Source: Candidatus Rubneribacter avistercoris
Lineage (GTDB): Bacteria; Actinomycetota; Coriobacteriia; Coriobacteriales; Eggerthellaceae
Assembly: GCA_019115845.1 (NCBI GenBank)
Contig: DXCU01000040.1
Location: 1 to 35,247 of the forward strand
Direction: 5' to 3'
DNA length: 35,247 bases
The position numbers were made by a program, and so were the translations under genes. Shown here in pieces: positions 25,124 to 34,929 of the stretch (its first letter is position 1; each line of letters opens with the position of its first letter). The notes below the pieces were generated by a model. That model was given only the letters and a program-made list of their open reading frames with translations, had not been told where the DNA came from and made no database searches.

Positions 25124-26495
25124 ATGCACAAAAGCGGCGTCTCTGCGCTCGAAGCGGCAGAGAGACAGATCGTCGAAGCGTTGGGGAGCACCGAGTTCCG
25201 CAGCCTTTGGAGGAGGATGGAGCAACACTGGGTTTCGTGGGAAGAGTTCGAGGGCCTCACCATGCCAGCGGGGCTGGCGCGCGAACAGGTTTGGCGCATA
25301 GCCAACACCATACGCTCCCACGGCGCCAAAGACATGCCCTTCCCTCCCTACCTGGTGGAAGACGCCGGGGAAAGACTCTGGTACACCTCTACGACGAAGC
25401 TGCAGGAGAGCCTCCGTCGCATCTCCGAGCGATCGTTCAGAAATTCCCAGCTAAGCTGTGATCTGGCAAAGCGCGCCAAGTCCTCGGCCATCGCGCGCCT
25501 CATGGCTCCCGAAATGGCGGCCGTCCTTCGCCAGGACGGCCTGTGCATCGACGTCGAACGCGCACGCAAGCTCGCCGCCCACAAGCCCCCCCCCCCGCAC
25601 TCTCGAAGAGCGCGTCTTCCTCCGCTTCGTCGAATCCTACGAAAACCTGCCGGAACGGATCGCGACGCGCGGGCTGATCGAGCTTCTCTGCGAAACGCTT
25701 TGGGAGGATGGAGTCGAGAGGGCCGAACCCCTTCGCCCTTGCGGCACATTCAACCGGTCAGTCTTCACAAGCGACTACGTGCTCGACCTCGTATGCGAGA
25801 TGCACCGAGGGAGCGATCGCGCAACGGAGGGACTCCACCCCGTGCTCCAGGGCATGCAGTTCGAGATAACGCTGCAGAACCATCGTCCCCTGCCTGCCCT
25901 GAACGCATGCGTGGGTTTTCTGCTGCGTGCGATGTATTTCAGGGCGTCGAACTATCCGGCGCTCGAATACCTGGCGTTTTGCGAAGCAGTCCAACGCTGT
26001 CGCGAGGGAACCTACGACAGCGGGCGCTTCCCCCGCCCCATCCTGCCCGATCACGATCGCATTCGAAGCGGGGCACCCGGATACGACTGCACCGGCGACC
26101 AGGAATTCATCCTAAGCGTGTGCGAAATCGAATTGGACCGCCTCGAAAGGTGCATGCATTCGCTCGTATTTCACGAAAGCGTTTTTGAACAGGCTCTTTC
26201 AACCGCACGAGAACTCAACGGGCGACAGCGCTCCCTGCTTTTGGACATGATAGTCAATCCTTACGAGGAGACGAGCATAAAAGACTACCGCAAGCGGTTC
26301 TCCGTGGCGTACTCGACAGGCCACGACGATCTCGCAGACCTCGCAGATCGTGGGTACCTCGTTCGGATCGATCAAAAGCGGGCGCTCACCTACCTGCCAG
26401 GACCGCGCTTGGCAGAGGTGGCGAGAAAGGCGATCGAAGGCCGAAACGGGAATCGATCCGAGGAACTCTGCTCGAACGGCGAGGTGCGCCCCTAG
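25124..26495 (+). pseudogene. Degenerate Fic-like protein with C-terminal winged helix, split by a poly-C frameshift
   Basis: Two overlapping frames make one protein of about 456 residues when joined at an 11-C run (25586-25596); ten C would restore the frame as KPPPRTLEERVF. The ATG at 25124 has GAGGAGG upstream. The layout resembles large Fic proteins: N-terminal helices with ERLWYTS, a segment VLRQDG where the inhibitory (S/T)xxxE(G/N) motif would sit, a HPVLQGMQFEITLQNH core, then CEAVQRCREGTYDS and a C-terminal winged helix (LNGRQRSLLLDM to LADLADRGYLVRI). The catalytic HPFx(D/E)GNGR is replaced by HRPLPALNA, so AMP transfer is unlikely. A DNA-binding regulator of the divergent reductase is my inference. 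As read, translation gives about 354 residues with a nonsense C-terminal half. Confidence 0.6.
25586..25596 (+). repeat. 11-C homopolymer tract inside the Fic-like gene
   Basis: The run follows AAG and precedes GCAC. It encodes a proline loop in a region expected to be variable. With 11 C the upstream and downstream coding frames disagree by one base; 10 or 13 C would join them. Such tracts are typical substrates of slipped-strand mispairing and also of base-calling error. Confidence 0.9.
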
Positions 26496-27409
26496 AACAG
26501 CGAGAACTGCTGGGGCTCGAAGGCGTACTCGCAAACGACCTCGCCCTTCAGAAGCTCAACCTCATGCGACTCCCACTCCTTGACGGACGTGGCGTAGCAG
26601 ACGCCGTTCTGCTCGAACACGAGCACGCCCCCCACCATGCCCGCGCAGCGCCCGCCGCACTCGCCGTCATGCCCCTCGGGAACCTGCAGGTCGCGCACGT
26701 CGGGCGAAGGACCGCCGAAATACAGCGACGAGAGGTCGCGCACCTCCTCGGGCGCGAAGCCCGCCTGCGCCACCGCGTCCACAGCGCCCAGGCGCGCCGC
26801 CGCCTCGTCAAGCACGCGCGCGGCTTCGGCCGCGTCGTAGGGCTCTTCCACCAGCAGCTTCGTTTTCAAAGAGGCGCGCATCGTCTCCAAAACGCCCGGC
26901 TGGGCGCACAGGGCGGCCTCCAGCTCGCGCGCCGCGTCGGCGTTGGGGAACCGGCCCACGATGCGCGCGGCGCGCGCCCCCTGCTCAAGCAGCCGCTCGA
27001 TGCCTCGCGTCTCACTGGAGATGCCCGCCTTCACGTGCAGCGGCGAGAAGTACGCCAGATACGCGAAGTGCGGCGTGAGGTTATAGGCGCGCTGCTGGGC
27101 GGACACGAAGTCCGCGTAGTAAAACGACGGGTTGAAGCCCGTCGCCTCCACGCAGGCCGGGCACATGGTGTCCTTCGCGTCGGGCAAAAGCTCCACGTTC
27201 AGGGGGCACACGCTGCGCTCGTGCGTTTGCAGGTCGAACCGACCCACGCAGCGCCGGCGCGGCAGGCGCCGAAGCGAGAACGTCTCGCCCAGCACCGGGA
27301 AGCGCACCTGCTCCCCACGCTCGACGTCGTTGATCAGAAGATACGGACCGGACGCGTCGAAGCCGTGGCCCGCCAGCACGGCCGTCCGGCCGCCCAGAAG
27401 TCGTGTCAT
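26492..27409 (-). CDS. DUF2797 domain-containing protein
   Basis: 305 residues; biochemical function unknown. Cysteines and histidines suggest a metal site: RRRCVGRFDLQTHERSVCPL followed by DTMCPACVEATG, giving a zinc-ribbon-like C...C...CxxC arrangement. The middle (SPLHVKAGISSETRG, RIVGRFPNADAARELE) resembles a GIY-YIG-like or nucleotidyl-processing fold by pattern, but this is weak. The start ATG at 27409 has GAGGTG upstream; a GTG three codons earlier is possible. It converges with the Fic-like gene: their stop codons share the CTAG at 26492-26495. Confidence 0.78.
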   Translation of the reverse strand: MTRLLGGRTAVLAGHGFDASGPYLLINDVERGEQVRFPVLGETFSLRRLPRRRCVGRFDLQTHERSVCPLNVELLPDAKDTMCPACVEATGFNPSFYYADFVSAQQRAYNLTPHFAYLAYFSPLHVKAGISSETRGIERLLEQGARAARIVGRFPNADAARELEAALCAQPGVLETMRASLKTKLLVEEPYDAAEAARVLDEAAARLGAVDAVAQAGFAPEEVRDLSSLYFGGPSPDVRDLQVPEGHDGECGGRCAGMVGGVLVFEQNGVCYATSVKEWESHEVELLKGEVVCEYAFEPQQFSLF

Positions 27410-27571
27410 GTCGTTCACCTCGTATACCGGGAAAATCGTCGTTCGCTGTTTCGCGATAATGATACCGCACGAAGAGCATACGCGCGAGGGTCACGCGGCG
27501 AACGGAGCCAATCCACGCAGGGGATTCAACCGGGATTCAATCGGGTCGCAGCACAGATCGCAACGAACCGA

Positions 27572-27587
27572 CGCCTCAACGGAGGCG
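27572..27587 (-). terminator. Short hairpin after the 91-residue membrane gene
   Basis: A perfect 6-bp stem CGCCTC/GAGGCG with a 4-nt loop lies 14 nt beyond the stop. It lacks a T-run on the minus strand, so termination is uncertain. Confidence 0.3.
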
Positions 27588-27600
27588 CATAAGGCGGCGA

Positions 27601-27876
27601 TCACCCCGCCTGCATCTGCTGCACGGCCTGCGACATGCTCCACGACGCCCACACGGCCGCCGCCACCAACACGGTGGCCAGCACCTTCGCCGCCACATGC
27701 CAGTCGCTTCGCCAAGCCAGCACAATCCCCGCCGGCCAGAACACCACCAGCAAAAACACGATCCAAAATGTTTGATCGTACCATTTCCTGGAATCGGGCG
27801 CGCCGGCGAGGTTGTCGGCGCCGCCCCTCAAGTCGCGCCGCTGCCAATCGCCCGGGCGCTTTTCGTCGTCGGTCAT
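27601..27876 (-). CDS. Small two-helix membrane protein
   Basis: 91 residues. A polar N-terminus of about 30 residues is followed by WYDQTFWIVFLLVVFWPAGI and a second hydrophobic segment VLATVLVAAAVWASW, predicting two transmembrane helices. The motif FWPAGIVLAWRSDW between them resembles short membrane domains common in actinobacteria with the pattern FWPxGxxLxW; no function is known to me. GGAGAGGAG precedes the ATG. It lies just after the terminator of the AGCS symporter, so expression may come from readthrough or a promoter overlapping that terminator. Confidence 0.72.
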   Translation of the reverse strand: MTDDEKRPGDWQRRDLRGGADNLAGAPDSRKWYDQTFWIVFLLVVFWPAGIVLAWRSDWHVAAKVLATVLVAAAVWASWSMSQAVQQMQAG

Positions 27877-27895
27877 CGTCTGGGCTCCTCTCCCC

Positions 27896-27930
27896 GAAAA
27901 ACGCGGGCGGCGGAAAACCCCGCCGCCCGC
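27896..27930 (-). terminator. Rho-independent terminator of the AGCS symporter gene
   Basis: An 11-bp perfect GC stem (27903-27913 with 27920-27930, 6-nt loop) is followed on the minus strand by GTTTTTC. It lies 16 nt after the symporter stop codon. Confidence 0.88.
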
Positions 27931-27946
27931 ATGCCGCCGCGCTGCC

Positions 27947-29458
<1,512 letters not shown>

Positions 29459-29550
29459 AGGACCCCCTTCCTCCGATCTTGATGGAGAAATCCTATCAGA
29501 AACGCCGATCAAGTTCGACGGCAATTTGCGAGCTTTCGCCCCGCAGCGCC

Positions 29551-31125
29551 CTACCCCAGCTTCTTCGCCAAAAGCTCGTTGATGACCTTCGGATTGCCCT
29601 GGCCGCGCGTCTGCTTCATGCACTGGCCCACGAAAAAGCCGATGAGGCCCGTCTTGCCGCCGCGGTACTGCTCCACCTTGTCGGGGTTGGCGGCCAGCAC
29701 GGCGTCCACCACGGCTTCGATGGCCCCAGCGTCCGACACCTGCCGCATGCCGCGCGCCTCCACGATGGCCGCAGGGTCCGCATCCTCGTCGAGCACGGCG
29801 GCGAACACCTCTTTGGCCTGCTTGGACGATATGGCGTCCTCCGCCACCAGGCGCATGAGCTTAACGGCGCGCGCCGGCGTGAGCGGCGACTCCTCAAGGC
29901 GCGCGCCGGCGTCGGCGTTGAGCCATGCGGTCACGTCGTTGATGACGAGGTTGGCCACCGGCTTGGCCAGCTTGGCGGCGTCGGCCCCGGCAAGCCCCAT
30001 GCATTCCTCGAAAAACGCCGCCGTTGCGCGATGCTCCACCAGATGCCGCGCGTCGTAGGCGCTCAGGCCGAAGTCGCGCTCGAAGCGATCCGCCTTCTGA
30101 TCGGGCAGCTCGGGCAGCTTGGCCCGCACGCCCTCTATGAACTCGTCGGTCAGGTTGTAGGGCGCCAGATCCGGCTCTGGGAACAGGCGGTAGTCGTCGG
30201 CCGTCTCCTTCACGCGCATGACGATGGTGCGCTTGGCCGAGGGGTCCCAATGCCTCGTCTCCTGGTAGATTTGGCCGCCCTCCTCCAGCACCTCGGCCTG
30301 GCGGCAGATCTCGTACGCCAGCCCGTCATGGAGGTTCTTGAAGCTGTTCATGTTTTTGAGCTCGGTCTTCACGCCGAACTCCTTGGATCCTCGACGGCGC
30401 AGGCTCACGTTGCCGTCGCAGCGCATGCTGCCCTCCTCCATGGAGCAGTCCGAGATGCCGATGGCCAGGTAGATCTGGCGCAGCTTCTGCATGAACAGGC
30501 GCGCCTCCTCGGGCGTGCGCAAATCGGGCTCGGTGACCAGCTCCGTGAGCGGCGTGCCCGCGCGGTTGTAGTCCACAAGCGAGTGCGTGGCACCCGCGAT
30601 GCGGCCCTCGCCGCCGCCCACGTGCACCATCTTGCCCGCGTCCTCCTCCATGTGGATGCGCGTGATGCCCACGTGCGCCACATATCCGTCCGCCGTGCGC
30701 GTGACGTTGCCGCGGCTCTCGCCAACCTCAAGGCCGTCCAGATCGACGCGCTCTTTGGCGGCGGGGCCGTCGACGTCCAAGTCAAGATGGCCTCGCATGC
30801 AGAAGGCCACAGGGCCCTGCGTGGTCTGGAAGTTCTTGGACATGTCGGGGTACATGTAGGTTTTGCGGTAGAACATCGAATGCTTCTCGATGTCGCAGTT
30901 GGTGGCCAGGCCCGCCAGCACGATGGACTCGATGGCGGCCCGGTTCGGCACGGGCAGCGCGCCCGGAAGCCCCAGGCACACGGGACAGGTGTGCGTGTTG
31001 GGCTCGGCGCCGAACTCCAGCTTGCAGCCGCAGAACATCTTAGTGTCGAGCGTGGTGAGCTCGGCATGGATCTCCAGGCCGATGACGGCCTCCCAATCTT
31101 TAAGGACCTCTTCCAGCTTGCGCAC
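29551..31125 (-). CDS. gatB: Asp-tRNA(Asn)/Glu-tRNA(Gln) amidotransferase subunit B
   Basis: 524 residues; typical GatB is about 475-500. It binds mischarged Glu-tRNA-Gln or Asp-tRNA-Asn and carries the kinase/transamidase site of GatCAB. Motifs: IGLEIHAELTT, zinc-site cysteines in MFCGCKLEFG and TCPVCLGLPG, the MYPDMSKNFQTTQ region, DYNRAGTPL, and a C-terminal YqeY-like tail ending GNPKVINELLAKKLG. The GTG start lies 2 nt after the gatA stop. The presence of gatCAB suggests glutamine or asparagine tRNA is charged indirectly in this organism. Confidence 0.97.
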   Translation of the reverse strand: MRKLEEVLKDWEAVIGLEIHAELTTLDTKMFCGCKLEFGAEPNTHTCPVCLGLPGALPVPNRAAIESIVLAGLATNCDIEKHSMFYRKTYMYPDMSKNFQTTQGPVAFCMRGHLDLDVDGPAAKERVDLDGLEVGESRGNVTRTADGYVAHVGITRIHMEEDAGKMVHVGGGEGRIAGATHSLVDYNRAGTPLTELVTEPDLRTPEEARLFMQKLRQIYLAIGISDCSMEEGSMRCDGNVSLRRRGSKEFGVKTELKNMNSFKNLHDGLAYEICRQAEVLEEGGQIYQETRHWDPSAKRTIVMRVKETADDYRLFPEPDLAPYNLTDEFIEGVRAKLPELPDQKADRFERDFGLSAYDARHLVEHRATAAFFEECMGLAGADAAKLAKPVANLVINDVTAWLNADAGARLEESPLTPARAVKLMRLVAEDAISSKQAKEVFAAVLDEDADPAAIVEARGMRQVSDAGAIEAVVDAVLAANPDKVEQYRGGKTGLIGFFVGQCMKQTRGQGNPKVINELLAKKLG

Positions 31126-31127
31126 GG

Positions 31128-32834
31128 TTACTCACCCGCCTTTTCCACCTGAGCCGGGGCGCCCTCGGCGGCGCCCGGTCGCTCGGACAGTCCTGACTCG
31201 CGCGAACAGCCCACCGGGCTGTTCGGCTCGTGCGGAACTCGCTTGGTGGGCGCCGCCGAGGGCGCCCCTGCCGTTGCGAGTCCGGGCAGATCGACGCCTG
31301 GAACCGCATCCGCGGCGTCGGGAATGGCTGCGGGAGCCTCGGGGGTTTTGCCTTCGCAGAAGAGGGGGGCTATGGGGGCGGGGCCGTAGACCGCCTCCAG
31401 CGCAGCGGCCACGCGCAGCATGTTCTCGTCTTTGAACTGCGGGGAGATGAGCTGCACGCCCACGGGCAGGTTCGTGTCGGCGCCCAGGCCCACGGGCATG
31501 CTCATGCCGCCGTTGCCCGCGATGTTGATGGAGATGGTGAACATGTCGGACAGGTACATCTCGGTGGGGTCGGACACCTCGCCGAACCGAAACGCCGTGC
31601 GCGGCGCCACCGGCGCCAGGATGCAGTCCACCCGCTCGAAGGCGCGCACGTAATCCTGCGTGATGAGCGTGCGCACCTGCTGGGCGGGATAGTAGTACGT
31701 CTCGTACACGCCCGCGGACAGAAGGTAGCTTCCCAGCATGATGCGGCGGCGCGCCTCGGGGCCGAAGCCCTTCGCGCGGCTGGCCTCGTACTGGCCGCCC
31801 AAATCCGCATGGCCGGGATCGCAGTAGCCGTAGCGCACCGAGTCGAAGCGCGTCAGATTGGAGAACGCCTCGCACGGCCCCAGCACGTAGTAGGCGCTCA
31901 TGGCGGCCTGCGCGTTGGGCAGGTCCACCTCCACCAGCTCCGCGCCAAGGCCGCGCAGCCGCTCGGCCGCCTCCTCCACCTTGGCCTTGACCTCGGGGGC
32001 CAGACCCTGCGCCTCCATAAACGCGGGCACCACGCCCACGCGCATGCCGCGCACGCCCTGCGCGAGGTTCTCCGTGAAGTCGCAGCGGACGTCTTGGCTC
32101 GTGCAGTCGAGCGCGTCGCGGCCGGCAAGGGCGTTGAGCGCGTACGCCGCGTCCTCCACCGAACGAGCGAACGGACCCACCTGATCGAGCGAGCTGCCGA
32201 ACGCCACCACGCCGTAGCGGCTGACCACGCCGTAGGTGGGCTTCACGGCCACCAGGCCGCAGAAGCTGCCGGGCTGACGGATGGAGCCGCCCGTGTCGGA
32301 CCCCAGCGTGACGGCCGCCAGGCCCGCGGCCACCGCAGCCGCGCTGCCGCCCGACGATCCGCCGGGCACGCGGGAGAGGTCCCAGGGGTTTTTGGTGGGG
32401 CCGAACGCGCTCGTCTCCGTGGAGGAGCCGAACGCGAACTCGTCCATGTTGAGCTTGCCGAGCGGAATGCCGCCGGCCTCGATGACGCGCGAGACGCAGG
32501 TGGCCGTGTAGGGCGACACGTAGTTCGCCAGCATCCGCGACGAGCACGTGGTGTGCGTGCCGACCAGGTTCATGTTGTCTTTGAACGCCACGGGCACGCC
32601 CGCGAGCGGACCGCATGCATCCAGTTCACCAGCAGCCACCGCCGCGTCAACGCGATCGGCGGCCTTGAACGCCAGCTGCTCGGTCGTCTCCAGGAAGGCG
32701 TGCACGGAGCCGTCGACCGCCCGCACCCGCGCAAGCGACGCAGCGGCCACCTCATGCGCGGAGAACTCCCTGGCAGCCAGGCCCTCTCGCAAAGCGCGCG
32801 CGCCCATGCGGAAAAACTCAGCGCTCCCGGCCAT
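31128..32834 (-). CDS. gatA: Amidotransferase subunit A with an 80-residue C-terminal extension
   Basis: 568 residues; GatA is normally about 485. An amidase-signature enzyme releasing ammonia from glutamine for GatB. The Ser-cisSer-Lys triad is present: Lys85 in VPVAFKDN, Ser159/160 in PGGSSGGSAAA and Ser183 in GSDTGGSIRQPG. The conserved fold ends near residue 487 (AALEAVYGPAP). The remaining ~81 residues are Ala/Pro-rich and without recognisable fold. Residues ~523-560 are encoded by a nested palindromic repeat (31156-31268), suggesting tail growth by element insertion. The start ATG overlaps the gatC stop (TGATG). Confidence 0.96.
   Translation of the reverse strand: MAGSAEFFRMGARALREGLAAREFSAHEVAAASLARVRAVDGSVHAFLETTEQLAFKAADRVDAAVAAGELDACGPLAGVPVAFKDNMNLVGTHTTCSSRMLANYVSPYTATCVSRVIEAGGIPLGKLNMDEFAFGSSTETSAFGPTKNPWDLSRVPGGSSGGSAAAVAAGLAAVTLGSDTGGSIRQPGSFCGLVAVKPTYGVVSRYGVVAFGSSLDQVGPFARSVEDAAYALNALAGRDALDCTSQDVRCDFTENLAQGVRGMRVGVVPAFMEAQGLAPEVKAKVEEAAERLRGLGAELVEVDLPNAQAAMSAYYVLGPCEAFSNLTRFDSVRYGYCDPGHADLGGQYEASRAKGFGPEARRRIMLGSYLLSAGVYETYYYPAQQVRTLITQDYVRAFERVDCILAPVAPRTAFRFGEVSDPTEMYLSDMFTISINIAGNGGMSMPVGLGADTNLPVGVQLISPQFKDENMLRVAAALEAVYGPAPIAPLFCEGKTPEAPAAIPDAADAVPGVDLPGLATAGAPSAAPTKRVPHEPNSPVGCSRESGLSERPGAAEGAPAQVEKAGE
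31156..31268. repeat. Nested palindromic element inside gatA
   Basis: Outer arms 31156-31176 and 31248-31268 are a perfect 21-bp inverted repeat (GGGGCGCCCTCGG start, CCGAGGGCGCCCC end). At its centre is a second perfect inverted repeat, 31204-31212 with 31216-31224 (GAACAGCCC/GGGCTGTTC, 3-nt loop). The sequence between has partial dyad symmetry. The whole 113-bp unit stays in frame within the gatA tail. It looks like a REP or palindromic mobile element tolerated inside coding DNA. Confidence 0.8.
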
Positions 32835-33145
32835 CAGCGGTCACCCCCGTCCCCCAAGATGGACGGGATGAGGAAGCTGCCGTCCTGCTGCCGCGGCGCG
32901 TTCTCAAGCGCCTCTTCCTGGGAGAAGCCGGGCCTCTCGGCATCCTCGCGCATGACGTTGGAAAGGCTGCCGATGGGATGGAACGTGGGCTCCACGCCCT
33001 CGAGGTCGTACTCCGTGATGGGCTTGAGGCTGTCCACGATGGCGTTGAGGTCGGCGGTCATCTGCGCCACCTCGTCATCTGTCAGCCCGATGCGCGTGTA
33101 CTCCGCAATGCCGCGGACGTCGCGCTCGGTGAGGTGCTGGGTCAT
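32834..33145 (-). CDS. gatC: Amidotransferase subunit C
   Basis: 103 residues, usual length. GatC wraps around the GatA-GatB interface and stabilises the complex. Typical pattern: LTERDVRGIAEYTRIGLTDD, then ITEYDLEGVEPTFHP, and a C-terminal REDAERPG...ALENAP segment. The ATG at 33143-33145 is preceded by AGCAGG; the frame is open much further upstream but that part is Arg/Ala-rich without homology. First gene of gatC-gatA-gatB, overlapping gatA by one base. Confidence 0.96.
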   Translation of the reverse strand: MTQHLTERDVRGIAEYTRIGLTDDEVAQMTADLNAIVDSLKPITEYDLEGVEPTFHPIGSLSNVMREDAERPGFSQEEALENAPRQQDGSFLIPSILGDGGDR

Positions 33146-33238
33146 AGGGCCTGCTCTTTCCTTCGCAAAGCCTCCCTTGGCGCCGTCAGCGGCAAACGCG
33201 GCAGCAAGGCTTCGGGGAGGCGAAAACGTGACTGGACC

Positions 33239-33244
33239 ATAATA
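33239..33244 (-). promoter_or_regulatory. Putative -10 of the gatCAB operon
   Basis: TATTAT on the minus strand about 95 nt upstream of gatC. The -35 region is poor. It is the only AT-rich hexamer in this GC-rich stretch. Confidence 0.4.
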
Positions 33245-33524
33245 GCAGACCCTGTTGCCGAGGAAACGCCCAAGGTCGCGCGAATCGCACGGGCTTTCCG
33301 CATGCCGGGCGTCCGGCGGGCCCGCCGTCTTCCAGCGCGCAAGCCCGCCGGGGCCTCGTCGGCCGACAACGCCTCGACGACGCCGCGCGGCCGTGCCGCG
33401 CCGCTCCCCGAAGCCGCAAGCGCCCGCGCCCGCCGCCGAAGCGGGAAAAGCCCGGAGGCGCGCCGCTCGCCCCGCCTCCGGAGAATTCGCCCGGCAGGCG
33501 ATGTTCAGACGGCCTTCCGCGTCG

Positions 33525-33530
33525 TATAAT
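33525..33530 (+). promoter_or_regulatory. Putative -10 of the PucR-type regulator; rest of gatC-pucR gap
   Basis: A perfect TATAAT on the plus strand about 160 nt upstream of the regulator start, with a weak -35 (TTCAGA at 15 bp). The gap 33146-33687 otherwise holds very GC-rich sequence (33260-33500) in which I can support no gene. Confidence 0.45.
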
Positions 33531-33687
33531 AAAGAGCAAGCCGCCGGATCGGCGCACCTGCGAGGCAGCCCGGAAACGCAAGGGGCGCCGCGCGTCGCGC
33601 GCTGGGCGAGACGCCCCCGGATCGGCGCATCCGCGCAGTCGCGCGATCGTATCCGCACGCAAGGGCACGAAGACGGGGTGAGCGTGA

Positions 33688-34877
33688 ATGAGCCTGACGG
33701 TCGCAGATGTTCTGGAGCTGAAGGAGCTGGGCGAGCTAGAGCTTGTCGCAGGGTCGCAGGGGCTTTCCCGCGAAATCAAGGGAATAGCCATATTCGAGGA
33801 CGAGAACGCCGTGCCGTGGATCCAGGAGAACGCGCTCGTCATCACCAACGGAACGGCGATATCCCAGAACATGGGATGCGTGGAGGACATCATCGCGTCG
33901 CTGAGGAGCAACGGCGCGGCGGGAATGCTCGTGAAGTTCGGGAGGATGCTTCCCCGTTCGTCGGAGCAGGTGGCGTCCGCATGCGACAAGCATGCGCTCC
34001 CCCTCATCGCGCTCCCGCCCCAAAGCTCCCCCACCAAGCTCATCAACGTCATATCCCGCGAGATGTTCGCAAGGGAGGACAAAGAGCCCAACCGCCCTTG
34101 CGACGTCGACCTGCTGCGCAGCATCATCATAGAGGGCGAGGACTGGCGAATCCTCAAAGACCGGATAGCCTCCCTTGGATGGAGCACGCGCCGGGAAATG
34201 GGCGTCGCCCTCCTCAAGTGCGATGATGAAGGCACCCCCCCCCAGCCGCCGATCTGCAAAACCTGTGCCGAGACGAGGGGTTCGAATACCTGTTCCCCCT
34301 ATACGGCAAGCTTGTCGCGCTCGCTGATCTCAGCGGCGAGAAAAGCCCCCAGTCCCTCCTGGCAAGCAAGGCGAGCTCCCTCATGCGCGCGTTGGAGAGA
34401 GTCCGCCCCCGTCGCTCATGGCGCATGGGCGTGGGGCGCGTGCGCGGCAACATGCTCATGCTCTCGGTGAGCTATAAAGAGGCGCTCTACGCCCTCTGCA
34501 TGGGAATGGCCACGGAGGCGAAAAGCCGCGTGGTGCCCTATCAGACGCTCGGCGTGTTCGCCTGCCTTTTGCAGCCCAAAAGCCGCCGCGAGCTTGACTC
34601 GTTCCTCTCCCAACTCGTAGCCGTGCTCGAACAGCACGACAAGCACAACAACACCGAGCTTTCAGAAACGCTTTTGGCCTACGCGCGCACCAACATGTCC
34701 GTCAAGGGCACCGCCGAAGCCCTGTACGTCCACCCCAACACCGTGCGTTACCGAGTGGACATGATCCGCAAGGTCATGAGCGGGTTCGTCCTATCCGAGA
34801 ACATCGGCGTGAGCCTTGAGGTCATCTGCACGTTCCTGCGCTGGAGAGACGCCTACCGAGCCGAAAGCGGGGAATGA
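33688..34877 (+). pseudogene. PucR-family transcriptional regulator, split by a poly-C frameshift
   Basis: Joined across a 9-C run at 34235-34243 it would be about 396 residues. Frame 1 gives the PucR N-terminal domain: SLTVADVLELKELGELELVA, SREIKGIAIFEDENAVPW, and RMLPRSSEQVASACDKHALP. After the run the correct frame resumes with DLQNLCRDEGFEYLFPLYG, a middle region (YGKLVALADLSGE), and the C-terminal PucR-type helix-turn-helix LSETLLAYARTNMSVKGTAE followed by YVHPNTVRYRVDMIRK. Ten C (or seven) would restore it; as read it stops at 34470 after 260 residues without the DNA-binding domain. PucR-type activators usually sense a metabolite and control nearby catabolic or transport genes, here possibly the convergent OFA-type transporter. 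GGTGAG precedes the ATG. Confidence 0.82.
34235..34243 (+). repeat. 9-C homopolymer tract inside the PucR-type gene
   Basis: The run sits between GGCA and AGCC in the linker after the N-terminal domain. With 9 C the flanking frames are off by one; 10 or 7 C restores a full-length protein ending in the DNA-binding domain. Confidence 0.9.
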
Positions 34878-34917
34878 GCGGGGAAAGCCCCGTGCCCTTC
34901 CCCGCTTTCGGCTCGGT
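34855..34917. repeat. 20-bp perfect inverted repeat overlapping the PucR stop codon
   Basis: Arms 34855-34874 (starts ACCGAGCCGAAAGC) and 34898-34917 are exact reverse complements; the left arm encodes the last residues of the regulator and the stop codon lies in the 23-nt loop, which itself folds (GGGG, AAAG, CCCC). No T-run on either side. Lying between convergent genes, it could block readthrough from both directions or protect the 3' end. Confidence 0.8.
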
Positions 34918-34929
34918 GGCCAAGCAGGC

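Noticed and set aside
25458..26495. Separate complete gene starting at GTG 25458
   Set aside because: Its first ~40 codons read out of frame through sequence better explained by the upstream frame, and no ribosome site precedes it. A single gene split at the poly-C run fits better.
34383..34877. Independent short helix-turn-helix gene
   Set aside because: The frame extends upstream to the poly-C run with PucR-like sequence before the ATG, so this is the C-terminal half of the split regulator.
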